Shown: positions 45,001 to 56,942 of the stretch, piece by piece
Layout of the letters: each line of letters opens with the position of its first letter
Numbering within the stretch: position 1 is the first letter of the stretch
Origin: Perognathus longimembris pacificus
Lineage: Eukaryota; Chordata; Mammalia; Rodentia; Heteromyidae
Reading direction: 5' to 3'
Length of the DNA: 64,000 bases
NCBI RefSeq assembly: GCF_023159225.1
Contig: NC_063162.1
Coordinates: 88,875,438 to 88,939,437, forward strand
The notes under the pieces: model-generated
The model's input: the letters and a program-made list of their open reading frames with translations, nothing else
The model's database searches: none
Told to the model about the DNA's origin: nothing
Position numbers and translations under genes: made by a program

Positions 45001-45868
45001 TGTATCAGTAACATACATTATATAGATAGGGATAATAAATGTAGAGAAGTCAGTTAGAAGGAAGCAAGGCAAGATTTCAACCCAGATCTCTCAGATCTTC
45101 AAAACCTACTTTTAGGAAAGGTTCTAGAAGTTAATATCCTTACATCTTCCAATAAGCAATTTATTTATTGAGCATTAACTCAGTCTCAGAGACATATAAT
45201 CTTACTTCCTTTTTACTACACCATGTTTGGAATTCCCAGAGATATAACTTCTTAGGTAGCTTCCTCTTGTGTTCTGCAAATGAATCAATCAATGTTGAAA
45301 AATTAAGTAGGCCTATACAATTCATCTTTCATGCATAGATCTTAAAACAAGGCAGGTAAAACCAGTCCCAGCCAAATTAAAGGACATTCACTTTACTATC
45401 AGAGTATCCCTTTGTCTTTACTCCATATATGTGAACCTAAGTATAACCCCTACTTTCATATTGCACTACCACAAATTGGGGCAAAAGATGAAGTTTGAAA
45501 CTGAGTTTGAGCCTCAGCTGCCACATGACAGCCTTATTTTATTGGTCTTAAGAAACAGCACTTCAAATTACTTATCTCATTGTAATTTGAGGTAGACAAA
45601 AGAGCACTAGCTTTGTGCCACATTAGCCTTAAAGAGCAGCGGAGGATCAGATAAGTACTTACTATCCTCAGCACCTATGATTTGTACTATCTGTTTACTA
45701 TGGAAGTATGGCAATCACATTCTTTGTTACTATTTTGTATGCTAAACATTAGAGCAATACTGCAAGTAATTTTGCTTTCTAAAGTTACTTTTAAATGAAA
45801 ATATAGCAAAAATTCAAATTAATCACCCCTATTCAATCTGTTTTGCCTTACTCTGATGTATAAGTGTA

Positions 45869-46128
45869 GTATGTATGTATATATGTATGTGTTTATGTAT
45901 GTATTTAATGTTTGTACTAAAGGACTCATGCTCTCACTTGGATTTTTTGCACAATGCCAGTGATCTACCACAGGAGCCATGCCTTCAGTCCAGTATTTTA
46001 TTGGATAATTGGAGATGGACATCTCATATTCCTTTTTCTGCTGGGGTTGTCTTTGAACTATCATCCTTCAGGTCTCAGGCTCCTGAGCAGCTAGGATCTA
46101 CAGGCATCAGTCATAGGTGGCCAGCCTT
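45869..46128 (-). mobile_element. Diverged composite SINE with (GTAT)n
   Basis: Microsatellite 45869-45905 followed by antisense SINE text (CAGGAGCCATGCC, GGATAATTGGAGATGGACATCTC, GAGCAGCTAGGATCTACAGGC). Confidence 0.6.
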
Positions 46129-46344
46129 TTATTTATTTTTATCACTTACTTATTTTATCATTTACCACTATCTGAGATTCTTTTACTTATTACACCTGCT
46201 CATCTTCCATCTCCTTTTAGTATAAAAGCATCTTTAAGACAAGGAAATGTTTTATTCACTACTGTAATGAAAGCACCCATAAATTTATGGAGTGAATTAA
46301 AGGACAGTAATCAGTAAAATAGTAGAAATCCCTTGTTTGTGGTA

Positions 46345-46570
46345 TAATACTTTGGGGGTGGGGTGGGGCTTGAACACAGCACCTGGGCACTGTTTCTGAG
46401 CTTTTTCAGCTCAAGGCTGAAGTGCTCTACCACTTTGAGCCACAGTGCCACTTCCAGCTTTTCTGGAGACTTGCAGCCTTTTCTGCCTAGGCTGGCTTTG
46501 AACTGTGATCCTCAGATCTCATCCTCCTGAGTAGCTAGGATTACAGGCATGAGCCACTAGTGCCCAGCCA
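46345..46570 (-). mobile_element. 7SL-like/Geo composite SINE
   Basis: CTCTACCACTTTGAGCCACAGTGCC...AGGCTGGCTTTGAACTGTG...GTAGCTAGGATTACAGGCATGAG. Confidence 0.9.
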
Positions 46571-46784
46571 TACTTTTTTCTTTTTGTTTAGATTTTTATC
46601 CTTGTAGGCTGTCACAATACCACTTAGTCATACCTCTATCCCTTTTCACAGATTACTTTTTAGAATGAAGTTCTATATCCCATCCTGCTGGGCACCTAAA
46701 CTGCCATCTACCATTTTTCAGACTTCCTGTCATTGCTTGAATCATGGGCCTTTGCCATGTTAAGCAGCTTCCCTTTCATCAAAA

Positions 46785-47012
46785 TAGATGGAGGCTCCTA
46801 GACTTTTCTTCCTAGGCTGGCCTGTCATTACGATTCTCCTAACCTCAGCCTTTCACGTACCTTGGGACGGCAGGCACACCCTAGTGCCAAACTGTGTATT
46901 GAGAAGTGGTCTTGAGAAGTTTTCTGCTCAGGCTAGCCTCAAGCTGAGATCTTCTTGTTCTCAGCCTCCCAAGTAACTACAATTACAAGCATGAGCCACC
47001 ACACTCAGCTCC
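46785..47012 (-). mobile_element. 7SL-like dimer (Alu-like arrangement)
   Basis: Two antisense 7SL-like units in tandem: CTAGGCTGGCC...CTCAGCC then CTCAGGCTAGCCTCAAGCTGAG...CAGCCTCCCAAGTAACTAC. No Geo half. 47013-48120 holds nothing nameable. Confidence 0.55.
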
Positions 47013-48129
47013 ATTTAAATTTTTTAAAATGTGGATTGAGTTGAGTAAATGAGATGTGAGACAAAGTTTCTATCACCAATCCAAACTACATTGTTCAGAA
47101 ATGCCTGTCAAAAGTAATAAAATTTGCCTCCTTCTTCTTCTGGTGGTAACAACCTCATGCCCTAGAGGTAATCTAAGAGTTCAGAACATTTTATGCGTAC
47201 ACTTTTGTGTGCATCACTAATTATCTTATTTTGTCTCTGCTTTACCTGATCTGATATCTTCTTCTCCTGAGTCTTTTCTTACTGCGTGGAAGGTAGTCTA
47301 TTCCTGCTAATTAACAGGAGCCAGTTCTGCTTCTCAGTCTTCTTTCATTTTGACACAGCTCCTTTTGAGGAACTGATTCACTTTTAACACTCACTCCTCT
47401 GGTACTTGTAATGAGAATATAGGCCACATCTTGTTCCTTTGATCAGCCAGCTAGTATCTGCTCTTAAGTGCTACAGTGAAATGGTGTGAAGACTGGGTTC
47501 TTGGCTTGGTTTGATTTGGACTATTTACAAATTCCAGCAACATAGTCAGCAACATAGTCCCTTATATCTTACTGTTCTGTATCCTTTCTCTGCAGACCTG
47601 CTTTGCAAACTGGCCAACCAACACTACCTTCCACCTTTGTGCCCACTGTTACCTTGTCATTTGGCAGATCATGTTATCTGGCCACTAAAATTTTATGTTC
47701 TTTTCCTGCCTCATCACAGATTACAGAGGATTTGTCTCCCACTAATGCAGTGCACCCGCATCTTGGGCTATGGTCTCCTTAGTAGGTCAAATGGAAAAGG
47801 AGCAAGCACCTTGTTGCCCTCCATTTTCCCTTCAATCTCCTTCTGGGACTTTGGCTAAGGAGGCAGAAGTTTTGTTTTCTGAACACCGATCAGACACTTT
47901 ATCTGCATTGTAGCTCTCTTTGTGTCATAGCCCACAGAGCCTGAAGCTGGTCTTTTATTTTCTTCTTTCGGTGTCCTAATGGCTTCTCTTTCAATTCTAG
48001 TGGTGTGTCTAAGTTTAAATTTTAAGTTCAAATTTATAGTGAAAAATAAGTTTACTGTTAGAAAATGAATTGAGAAGAACTTAAGAATGATATGCTCTTA
48101 TAGATTTATATCTTTTATTTAGGTTAATT

Positions 48130-48500
48130 AAAGATGAAATTATTCCTTTGTATACTACATAATGATAGGTAATCAAAATATAAAAAGTAAAGTTGTATTA
48201 TGCCTTTTCTTTCCATTTCAATTCAATAGTTTAAATATCTTTTCATATTCACACAGACATACTTATCTTATTCTTATAAAAGAGCTACATAGAACTCCAT
48301 AAAAGTAAAATAATTTATTTAGTAGTGTTTTAATAGACATTTCTGTCATTTATAATCATTTTTATACACAAATATTGCTCTAGTAAATACAAATCTATAC
48401 AGCTTTTTCATATTTGTGGGGTACATCTTTTGACCATGTCTCTAGTAATGGGATTACTTAGCCAACTGGACTGTGAATCTAAGACTTAGAACAGGATTTT
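48130..48500 (-). mobile_element. Ancient L1 remnant
   Basis: AGCTACATAGAACTCCATAAAAGTAAAATAATTTATTTAG...GACCATGTCTCTAGTAATGGGATTACTTAG follows the old antisense L1 3' region. Confidence 0.5.
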
Positions 48501-49619
48501 ATCACTTATATAATAATATGCAGCTACAAGTTTTCCTTAAGGTAATAGTTTTAGTAACTGGTGATGATAAACAGATCATGAGTATACATTTGGAGGAAAG
48601 AGAGGAAGAAATAGGTGGGGGGTACTGAGACTTTTGGTGAGGACTAATACCATGTAATAAATAGGCTGATAAGTGTTGGGAGTCATAACTGAATATTTCT
48701 TTAAGCCTGGTAATTCTTCCAGGGCAATCATTTTTATTAACCAGATATTTTAAAATAAGGCTAGGATTTTTTAGGCAGACATAGAAGGCTTGGGTCTGTA
48801 GCCATTTCTTATAAGTGCAGGTTACACACCTGTACACTTGTTACCATTGTTTTTTTATGCCTCTTTTTAAATTAAAAAATGATTTTGGTCTCTTGGTCTT
48901 AAAGGGGAGTTGATGGATGAAGATCATCCATCTTCTATAACTTCTTCAATCTGACTCGGGGTGCTGACCCTACCTAGCCAGGAACTTGTAACTTTAGTCT
49001 ATTTTATCAAGGGGTTACCAGGATCAGATGTCACTAGTTTTACTCTAAACTGGAAATTACATAAAGCATTTAACTTTTAATAACTTCACAAACCTTTTTC
49101 ACAGCAGTGTAGCATTTTTAGCACTCTAGTTAGTGAAAGCATTTTTTCTGGCTGCCTGGGAAACTGATCTCTGGTGACCCTAACAATATCTTAGTTATCT
49201 GTGCAGGCTTTTAGACAGATCTCAATTGGTACATCAGGTCCACAAAATTCCTTTCCTGAACAGATGTTCCAGCTCAAAATTTACTGCCAGTTAGGGTTTT
49301 GAGCAGATGCAAGGGGCTTGGATTTTTTTTTAACTATTCCCCCATTTGACAACCTTAGCTTTTGACTACTCACTACCACAGATGACTGGAAAGTTCCTGC
49401 CCAGTTACTTAGTAGACAGACATGGGCATTAGAAAGGCATGCTTGCAAACTATTCTCCTATGACCTCCTGGCTCTGATTAATTTTGAAGGGCCAAGCACA
49501 AGTGACTTCAGGATCTGACACCATCTCTGCCATCCAAGCAGTGGCTTACTGCCTCTGGATGTTCCATTGCTTTTGTCCCAGGAGGGTATTTTCCTTGCTG
49601 GGATAACTGCACCTTTGGC

Positions 49620-49812
49620 ATTTTTCTTGCTTGGTTGCTGGACTTGAACTCATTGCCTGAGCACTGTCCCTCAGTTCTCCAGCTCTGCTACCTCCTCCTC
49701 CTCCCAGCACTCTGCTGGCCAATTAGAGCTGAGATTCTTACAGGGACCTTTCTCTACTTGGGCTGGCTTTAAACCTCAGCTTTCAGATCAATGAGTCTTA
49801 GAAAAAGCCACT
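49620..49812 (-). mobile_element. Diverged 7SL-like/Geo composite SINE
   Basis: GACTTGAACTCATTGCCTGAGCACTG...GGCCAATTAGAGCTGAGATTCTTAC...GGGCTGGCTTTAAACCTC. Confidence 0.65.
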
Positions 49813-50357
49813 GTACTCCAATTAGAAGCAACAAGGTGGTCAACATAGAAATAGATTTTAAGTATTAAGATAAGATACCTGGAACTTATTAAGGGCCAAA
49901 GTTACATCTGACAAACTTGTAAGAATCATCTGTCCTTTACTGCGGGCCTACCTGGAAACTGCTATAAAGCCTGCAAGGCAAACTGGAATAACAATTAAAT
50001 AATCATTTTGGCAGTCATAATTAGTTCTTTTGAAACAAAATTAAGGGCAACTTTATTTTCAGATTTTATATTCAGAAATCCATTTCTGATTTAAAAAAAG
50101 TTTAGTATTAACCTCTGCTTTAACATTTATACTTTAGCTTTCAATTGTATTTGAAGAATTCTGAGACCTGGAGGCACTAGTCACAGCCCATTGCCTCAGG
50201 GTGGCTTGTTTTAAAGGGCCTTTTTTTTTTTTTTTTTTTTTTTCCAGTCTGAGTTACTGCCTAGAACACCTTTGGATTCAAATGACAGTTTTTCCTTAAT
50301 GTAAGAATTACAAGCACCAGCACTATACTAAGAACCCTGATAGCACATCTGTCTTTA

Positions 50358-50455
50358 CATATACACACATACATATACATACATACATATACATGTATAT
50401 ATATACGTATATATGTATACGTATATATACGTATACAAATATATACATATATATC
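50358..50455. repeat. (TACA/TATA/CGTA)n simple repeat
   Basis: ACATACATATACATACATAC then TATACGTATATA units; inverted-symmetric text. Confidence 0.9.
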
Positions 50456-50476
50456 CAAATTGAAAAATAGCATAGA

Positions 50477-50693
50477 GGGGCTGGGAATATGGCCTAGTGG
50501 CAAGAGAGCTTGCCTCGTATACATGAAGCCCTGGGTTCGATTCTCCAGAACCACATATCTAGAAAACGGCCAGAAGAGGCGCTGTGGCTCAAGTGGCAGA
50601 GGCTAGCCTTGAGCAAAAAGGAAGCCAGGGACAGTGCTCAGGCCCTGAGTCCCACACCCCAGGACTGGCCAAAAAAAAAAAGAAAAAGAAAAA
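50477..50693 (+). mobile_element. IDL-Geo SINE with TSD
   Basis: Perfect 15-bp TSD GAAAAATAGCATAGA at 50462-50476 and 50694-50708. Confidence 0.97.
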
Positions 50694-50739
50694 GAAAAAT
50701 AGCATAGAAATCAAATTACATCATACAGTTAAACTTTTT

Positions 50740-50947
50740 TTTTTTTTTTTTTTTTTGCCAATCCTGGGCCTTGGACTCAGGGCCTGAGCACTGTCCCTGG
50801 CTTCTTTTTGCTCAAGGCTAGCACTCTGCCACTTGAGTCACAGCGCCACTTCTGGCCATTTTCTGTATATGTGGTGCTGGGGAATCAAACCCAGGGCTTC
50901 ATGTATATGAGGCAAGCGCTCTTGCCACTAGGCTATATCCCCAGCCC
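50740..50947 (-). mobile_element. IDL-Geo SINE with TSD
   Basis: TSD ACAGTTAAACTTTTT (50725-50739) and ACAGATAAACTTTTT (50948-50962), one mismatch. Inverted partner of the copy 46 bp away. Confidence 0.96.
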
Positions 50948-52199
50948 ACAGATAAACTTTTTAACCCTCTTTAAAAAACTTAAACATTTTAAAATATATT
51001 CCAAGGCGAAGTTTTAGATGCCAATCGTATCATTACATCACCCATTTTGCCATCAGGTTTTTAATGTCCACCTGTAAGAAAAAGATAGAGGACAAAGAAA
51101 GGCCTCCATTTGCCTATCCTACAGAATGGACATATGCCCATCCTATTCCTTGGGGCTTGATGAATTGCCTTTGTGCCAGCCTACTCTTTTTCTTCACCAT
51201 GTATGGACTCCCCCGAGGTCCTGTCCCACCATGCATGGACTAGCAAAGCTGCACCTTTGCCAGACCACCCCTCACCCTTGAAGGACCATTCTAAGTTTTC
51301 CTGTCCTTTTTTCTTGATCTTTGACTGAGAAACCCAAAGCAGTTTTTTAACAGTGATAAATCTTTATATCCAAATTTTTTATACTTAGTCCCAAGATTTA
51401 ACAGTGGAGGGAAATAAATTTCAAGTTCCCAATGCCTTTTGCTAAGCCAGATAACTTCATTACAGTGTAAACAGCCTTTTGCATTAAGATACTAGATTTT
51501 TAAAAAACAACAACTGTAAATTAAAGAACCTTTAGATACCTTTTAACTAGTTTTATTAAAAACAATGTAATTTTTTGAGATGTTTGGTAGCGTCCAAACC
51601 TCATGACCTTTTTGGAGTTTAAACTTATTCTTTTATTATTTTTTTACATCATGCTGACAGTTTTGATCTTGAACATGTTTACACTCACATACAAACACAC
51701 AAAATAAACATTAGGCCATACAATTTTCTGTGGCAAGAAATATTTTTGCCAATCTTACTCTTGCAGATGTCCAAGATTTAAGATAAAACCTTTTCTTTTT
51801 TTTAAACAAAAAAAAAGCACTCTAGCAGGGCCTCATTTTTTTCAGGGCTTGCTTGTTTGAGCAAGGCATTTTAGCACCTCAAATACTTTTCTGCTGAAGA
51901 AAGCTGGGTGGGTTCCCCTGGAGCTAAACTGAGCCCACTCAGTACTTGACTATAGACTTTAGCCCAATTTTGACTAGAGCATTTTAAATGATCAGTTTAC
52001 CTTTTGAATACCTTTAGTTGGGGGAAGAAGGCAGTTACCTGAAGCTGATCTCTTAGCCCACTAGGTGCCCTGTCTTTTGCCAATTTTAGCCAGGAGAATT
52101 TTACCATTTTAATTTACTTTGAGACTAAGATTATCCAGCTGTTTGAACCAGGTCCTCAGCAGCCTGCACCCTCCCAACTGCCTTCTTGCAGAAGGGGAC

Positions 52200-53253
52200 A
52201 CAGCACATTGCAGACTCTGATTTTCCCTCACAGATGTCCAAATGAACAACAAAAACACGGGAAATAAAAATCCATACTTAAAACTGGTACCAATCTTAAA
52301 AACAGAACCAGACAAGACAAAACAGGACAGAGAAACAGAGACTTAACTCTTAAAAAGATTTTCTGTGGATGGCAAGTCCGGCGTCGACAAGCTGGCAGCC
52401 GGAGTGATGGAAAGACCACGAGGCCCTGAAACGTCTCAGGGGGAATCAGCCGACTGAGACCACCTGCCAGAGACTTTAAGGAACCCAGATCCCCTGCTCG
52501 GCACTGGGAAGAGTAGAGACAAACTAACCCACAGAAATAGTATAGTAATAGACACCACCACCAAAACAGCCTGTCAATGTTTTGGTAGCACTCACAGAAA
52601 AAGAGAAGTAGCACTATAAAAAGAAAAACGAGGGTACCAGTAACAGTCAATATGTCGTCAAAAGTCTGAGAAGAGAGAAGCTCTAGATAACGCAATAATC
52701 CACAAAAAGAAACGACAATAGACAATAAAGACAATACTATCAAAACAGACAAAGACGATGACAGTGGCCACAAAAACCAGGTGATCCACAGGGTCCCAGA
52801 CAGACAGGGTGACATCTCGCCACCACCCTAGATAAAACGAACAAAGACAGTAACAGACAAAGAATACTGGCCACAGAAATCAGATGACCCACAGGGCTCC
52901 AGGCCAATGAGGTGACGTCTTGCCACCACCCTAGACAGAACAGATAAAGACAATAACAGAGTGGCCACACAAACCAGATGACTCTCCCCACTGGATCCCA
53001 GATGGATAGGGTGACACCTCGCCACCACCCAAAGCAGGGGCTTACTGCTGTGTCCAACTCACCCCTTACCTACTCATCCCCCGAGAATTCCCAGACAGAC
53101 TCCTGTGAATGTTGACTCTGGGAAGTATTCAGGGTGCAGGGTCATTGTTCCAGTCCTGGGGTAGAGAATAAGGTGTTCTCTTGGTGGCCACCCCATACAA
53201 CTGGAGGGGTTCTCCCCTTGCCCGAGCTCCCAGGGCCAAGGCCTGAAGCTGGT
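52200..53253 (-). mobile_element. ERV leader region with tandem repeats
   Basis: Follows the primer-binding site. Minus text CCCCTGAGACGTTTCAGGG then CCTCGTGG recalls the structured leader of gammaretroviruses. Includes 2.8 tandem units at 52766-53038. Open minus frames here (e.g. 52815-52228) are Leu/Cys/Trp-rich and look non-coding. Confidence 0.6.
52766..53038. repeat. Tandem repeat, about 94-103 bp period, about 2.8 copies
   Basis: Units start at 52766, 52869 and 52963, each beginning GGCCACA and containing AGGGTGACATCTCGCCACCA-type text (variants in each unit). Confidence 0.92.
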
Positions 53254-53271
53254 ATCTTGCTGCAGCCTCCA
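53254..53271 (-). other. Retroviral primer-binding site, tRNA-Gln type
   Basis: Minus strand TGGAGGCTGCAGCAAGAT, 5 nt after the LTR end. It differs at three positions from the tRNA-Gln complement I recall (TGGAGGCCCCAGCGAGAT). Confidence 0.65.
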
Positions 53272-53276
53272 AGAAA

Positions 53277-53918
53277 TGTAGTATCCTGGGCACCCAGGAC
53301 TCGAACTCACAACAATCAAATCACCAGCACTTAGTCAATCCGGGTAGGGGTCTTTATTTAGCTGTGCACAGAGTCTCCTCTCCACAATTGGGATGGTAAA
53401 GAATAGCAATGAGCCACCACAGGGCTGGGTTTTTAAAGGTAGAAGCTATGTATTCTACAGTAGGTGGTCATGTAGCACAGACACAGGGGGTCAGAGAAAG
53501 TCACAAACGAGCTAAGCAAGCCATTTATAGAAGTAGAATTTCAAGGTCAAGTTGACCTAATATCAACTTTATTTTAACAATTGTTGCCATGTTTCCTTAC
53601 TATCAACTAAGTAAGCATGAGCAGGCTAAAACAATCCAGTAGTCAATCATAAGACCAACCTGACAGTCGCCATGCATTTCTATAACTACTACTATGATTA
53701 TTTCTATCATCTATTACCATGATCATTTTCACAATCTGTTACTATGGTTGCTATCTAGATACAGAGCAGAACAAGGGCTACATATATATTTTAAATGTCA
53801 AACTATGAGGAACTAGTCTAGCATGTAGTCACAAAAATGGAGTTATATAAGTTAAGAGTAAACTCTAAGACAGTAAAATTATTCAAACCCTATTGTTTCT
53901 AGGAGTCAGGGGGCTACA
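53277..53918 (-). mobile_element. Gammaretrovirus-like (class I) 5' LTR, 642 bp
   Basis: Minus strand starts TGTAGCCCCCTGAC and ends ATACTACA (TG...CA). A TATA-like CTTTAAAAACCC (about 53439-53428) is followed about 75 bp later by AATAAAGACC (from 53358), the spacing of a retroviral promoter and R-region poly(A) signal. A PBS and leader follow. Only one LTR found. Confidence 0.85.
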
Positions 53919-54685
53919 CTTTTCCTTGGTTCTCACACAAGGACTGTTGTGAAGATAAACCAGATATACAGGTAAATTAGAACACATTTAATAAATTCTT
54001 GTTCTCAGTACTACTGTAATACTTATGCTAGTATGTTGGAGGTTGAACCTGTATTATACACTGATGAGAATGTAAAAGGAACTGTAAGTAAAGACTTATT
54101 CCAGACTACCTAGAAAATGCAAGAGTCAAATGGAAACCATCAGGAAACATTAAAGACTTACCCAGGCTGGAAATGTTCTGCAAATCTACTTTGGAGATTG
54201 TTTATATAGATAATTTAAAAAAAGTTTTAATTAAATAATTACCTTTGGATGTTTGATATTTTGAATAACTCTTCATTTTTGCAAGGATTGCTATACCAAC
54301 TTTAATTGCTGGAATTTCAACTACATCTTTGCTATGGTTTCTAGAGTCAATTGTTTGAAAAGAATTTTTAAGGTATTTAGCTTTACCAACAGCTTCAGAG
54401 TAGAGTTGGGTAGATTTTATTCTTCCAGTGGATTTCAAAGGGAAATTTTAAGTTTGCCTTCAGAATTTTTTATTTTCTACGATGTGTGTCCTGCATGTGT
54501 TTGAGGATGTGGTAGGGCCTGCCCTGGGTCAATATAGAGGAAATGATGAAATAATGAAACTATCATTGGGAACAAAAGGGAAGCTACAGCTTTTCCCCAA
54601 ACTTGGCCACATTACATCATGACATAACATCAATGACAGTCTGGAACTTCTTTTTCTTTCTCTCTTCTATTACTCAATCTTATGG
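53919..54685. other. No recognisable gene or repeat
   Basis: AT-rich unique-looking DNA next to the ERV LTR. Confidence 0.4.
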
Positions 54686-54689
54686 TTTT

Positions 54690-54780
54690 AGGATGAGTCA
54701 GACCTGGATTTGAGTCCTGGTTCTGATTCTTACTGCCAGAATGAACTTAGCCCACTCTGTTAAATCCATGTCTTTTCACT
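54690..54780 (+). mobile_element. MIR SINE fragment
   Basis: CTGGATTTGAGTCCTGGTTCTGATTCTTACTGCC. 54781-55420 has nothing nameable. Confidence 0.5.
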
Positions 54781-55436
54781 GGGGGAGATCAATGTCTATA
54801 AATCTGCAGGTTAGTTGATCTAGAGTTTCCTTACTGTATTGGTTCCAATTGCAATTGATCTGGAGTTTTCTTACTGTATCTGGTCCAGTAGCCCACTGGG
54901 GATGAAGTGAGGAAGGGAAGGATCCTCTAGCAATAGTCATTTCACTATAAAACGGTTTGAATATTCTTCAGAAAGACAGATGTTCTGCTCCAGAGTTCGT
55001 CAGCTCACTGTTTTTACATCTTCCACTGATGCTGCTCCCAGCTTCAATGCCATACAGTCATACAGAAGTCATGCTTTCCTCTTCATTACCCCAAATGAAA
55101 TCTTCAGGATTTTCTCTCCATATTGCCTTGTAAATATCTTCCAGATTCATTTCCTTCTCTGTCAATACTGCCAGCATACAATACAAGTTTCCACCATCTT
55201 CAGTTGGGAGCACAAGTTTCTTTTCTTTCAGAATGTACTTTTTTGCAGTGGAAATTGACTTTCTTTTATAGTTGTACAAATAGCTCTTGTGCTGTTAAGC
55301 TGGACTTAGAAAATAATGGGGCCTCGGGTGACCCCTGACCTGTAAGGACTGGATGTTTAGCTTTATATCTTGCCATTCTGTCCTCTTCTTCCCAGCTGGC
55401 TGAACGTGTCAGCTCCTTCCTGCCATGGGACTTTTT

Positions 55437-55648
55437 TTTTTTTTTTGTCAGTCCTTGGGCTTGAACTCAGGGCCTGAGCACTATCCCTGGCTTCCTTTTG
55501 CTTAAGGCTAGCACTGTACCACTTGAGCCATAGCGCCACTTCTGGCTTTTTCTTTGTATGTGGTAGTGAGGAATCGAACCCAGGGCTTCATGCATGCTAG
55601 GCAAGCAATCTACCATTAAGCAACATTCCTGCCCCCCCCCTTCCCCCT
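55437..55648 (-). mobile_element. IDL-Geo SINE with TSD
   Basis: TSD CCATGGGACTTTTT (55423-55436) and CCATGGTACTTTTT (55649-55662), one mismatch. A C-rich run sits at its head end. Confidence 0.92.
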
Positions 55649-55753
55649 CCATGGTACTTTTTACATGATACCTATCTTCCTGGAGCAGTCTTCTCTATTC
55701 CTTATCCCTTTTCCAGTAAGAATAGGTCTGCCTCTTTAATTAAGCTTGGTGCT

Positions 55754-55844
55754 TTTCTTCTTCCTTCCTTCCTTCCTTCCTTCCTTCCTTCCTTCCTTCC
55801 TTCCTTCCTTCCTTCTTTCCTTTCTTCCTTCCTTCCTTCCTTTT

Positions 55845-55916
<72 letters not shown>

Positions 55917-55992
55917 TTTCCTTCCTTCCTTCCTTCCTTCCTTCCTTCCTTCCTTCCTTCCTTCCTTCCTTCCTTCCTTCCTTCCTTCCTTC

Positions 55993-56076
<84 letters not shown>

Positions 56077-56225
56077 TTACCTTCCCTCCTTCCTTATCTA
56101 CCTTTCTTGCTTTGTTTTCTTTCTTCTTTTACTTTCTCTTCCTCCCTTTTTCTCTCCCTCCCTCTAACCTTCCCTCCCTCCCTCTTTTCTCTCCCTCCCT
56201 CCTTTCCTCACTTCCTCCTTCCATG
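55754..56225. repeat. Large (TTCC)n/(TTTC)n polypyrimidine block
   Basis: Alternating phases of TTCC and TTTC to 56078, then pyrimidine-rich to 56225. The 161-codon ORF across it is an artefact of the repeat. Confidence 0.97.
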
Positions 56226-56384
56226 TTTTGAGGCTCTTAGGTTTCATTGTGATATTTTCACACAAGCATATAATGTATTTTAATCATATTAGGAACCCCC
56301 ATTGCCCTCTTTTTCCCCCTCTCTTCTTTCCCCCTAACTCCCTTTCTCTCCCCCGGCCCCCCACCATCAGATCTTTCTTAAGAA

Positions 56385-56650
56385 AACCTTTCCTATCTGC
56401 TTCCAGTTTTTAGGGTTCTTGTTACAGACACTCCCAGAACTCTTTGCCTCATGTGTCTGCTTATCACAGTATGTAACACCCATCTGTGTAAATACTCCAT
56501 TAATTTTGTTTTCCCCCCTCATATTCCATGTTCTACAAGAGCTGATAACAAGAATGATTTTGCACACTACTGTTTCTTCGTAATGTAGCACAGTGTTGGA
56601 CACATGATAGCTCCTCAATAAAAAATTTATTGAATGAATGAATGAAATTG
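56385..56650 (+). mobile_element. L2 3'-end fossil
   Basis: Ends GTAGCACAGTGTTGGACACATG...CTCAATAAAAAATTTATTGAATGAATGAATG, typical L2 3' end. Confidence 0.7.
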
Positions 56651-56722
56651 CTATGTTCAGTTCTGCTTTAATTATTTCCTGGTCAGCCTTACCTAGCTGC
56701 AGTCATCAAAAGTCCATCTTTT

Positions 56723-56942
56723 GGGCTGGGGATATGGCCTAGTGGCAAGAGAGCTTGCCTCGTATACATGAGGCCCTGGGTTCAATTCCCCAGCACCACA
56801 TATACAGAAAACGGCCAGAAGTGGTGCTGTGGCTCAAGTGGCAGAGTGCTAGCCTTGAGCAAAAGGAAGCCAGGGACAGTGCTCAGGCCCTGAGTTCAAG
56901 GCCCAGGACTGGCCAAGGAAAAAACAAAACAAAACAAAACAA
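56723..56942 (+). mobile_element. IDL-Geo SINE with TSD
   Basis: Perfect 15-bp TSD AAAAGTCCATCTTTT at 56708-56722 and 56943-56957; tail of AAAAC units. 56958-58020 holds nothing nameable. Confidence 0.97.

Larger units (their letters stand above)
48880..52200 (-). other. Presumed decayed interior of a minus-strand ERV
   Basis: Lies 3' (minus-strand sense) of an ERV LTR and leader, with no other identity. SINEs inserted at 49620, 50477 and 50740. A short reading at 51143-51101 (CPFCRIGKW) faintly recalls a Gag zinc knuckle. No RT, integrase or envelope motif and no second LTR were found, so the lower limit is a guess. Confidence 0.3.

Noticed and set aside
52228..52815. 195-codon minus-strand ORF, Leu/Cys/Trp-rich, possibly membrane protein
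   Set aside because: Lies in the ERV leader, its composition follows the antisense of A-rich tandem repeats, and no domain is recognisable.
52766..53038. CRISPR-like spaced repeats
   Set aside because: Vertebrate DNA; contiguous tandem units of about 100 bp with no spacers.
53281..53335. GTTCGAGTCCTGGGTGCCCA on the minus strand resembles a tRNA T-arm and acceptor
   Set aside because: Sits inside the LTR U5 with no tRNA body; also considered as a plus-strand PBS, but no LTR end (CA) precedes it, while the minus-strand PBS fits.
55746..56231. 161-codon ORF of Phe/Leu/Ser/Pro
   Set aside because: Pure product of TTCC/TTTC microsatellite; same for ORFs at 39506-39873, 27845-28368 and 43444-43749.
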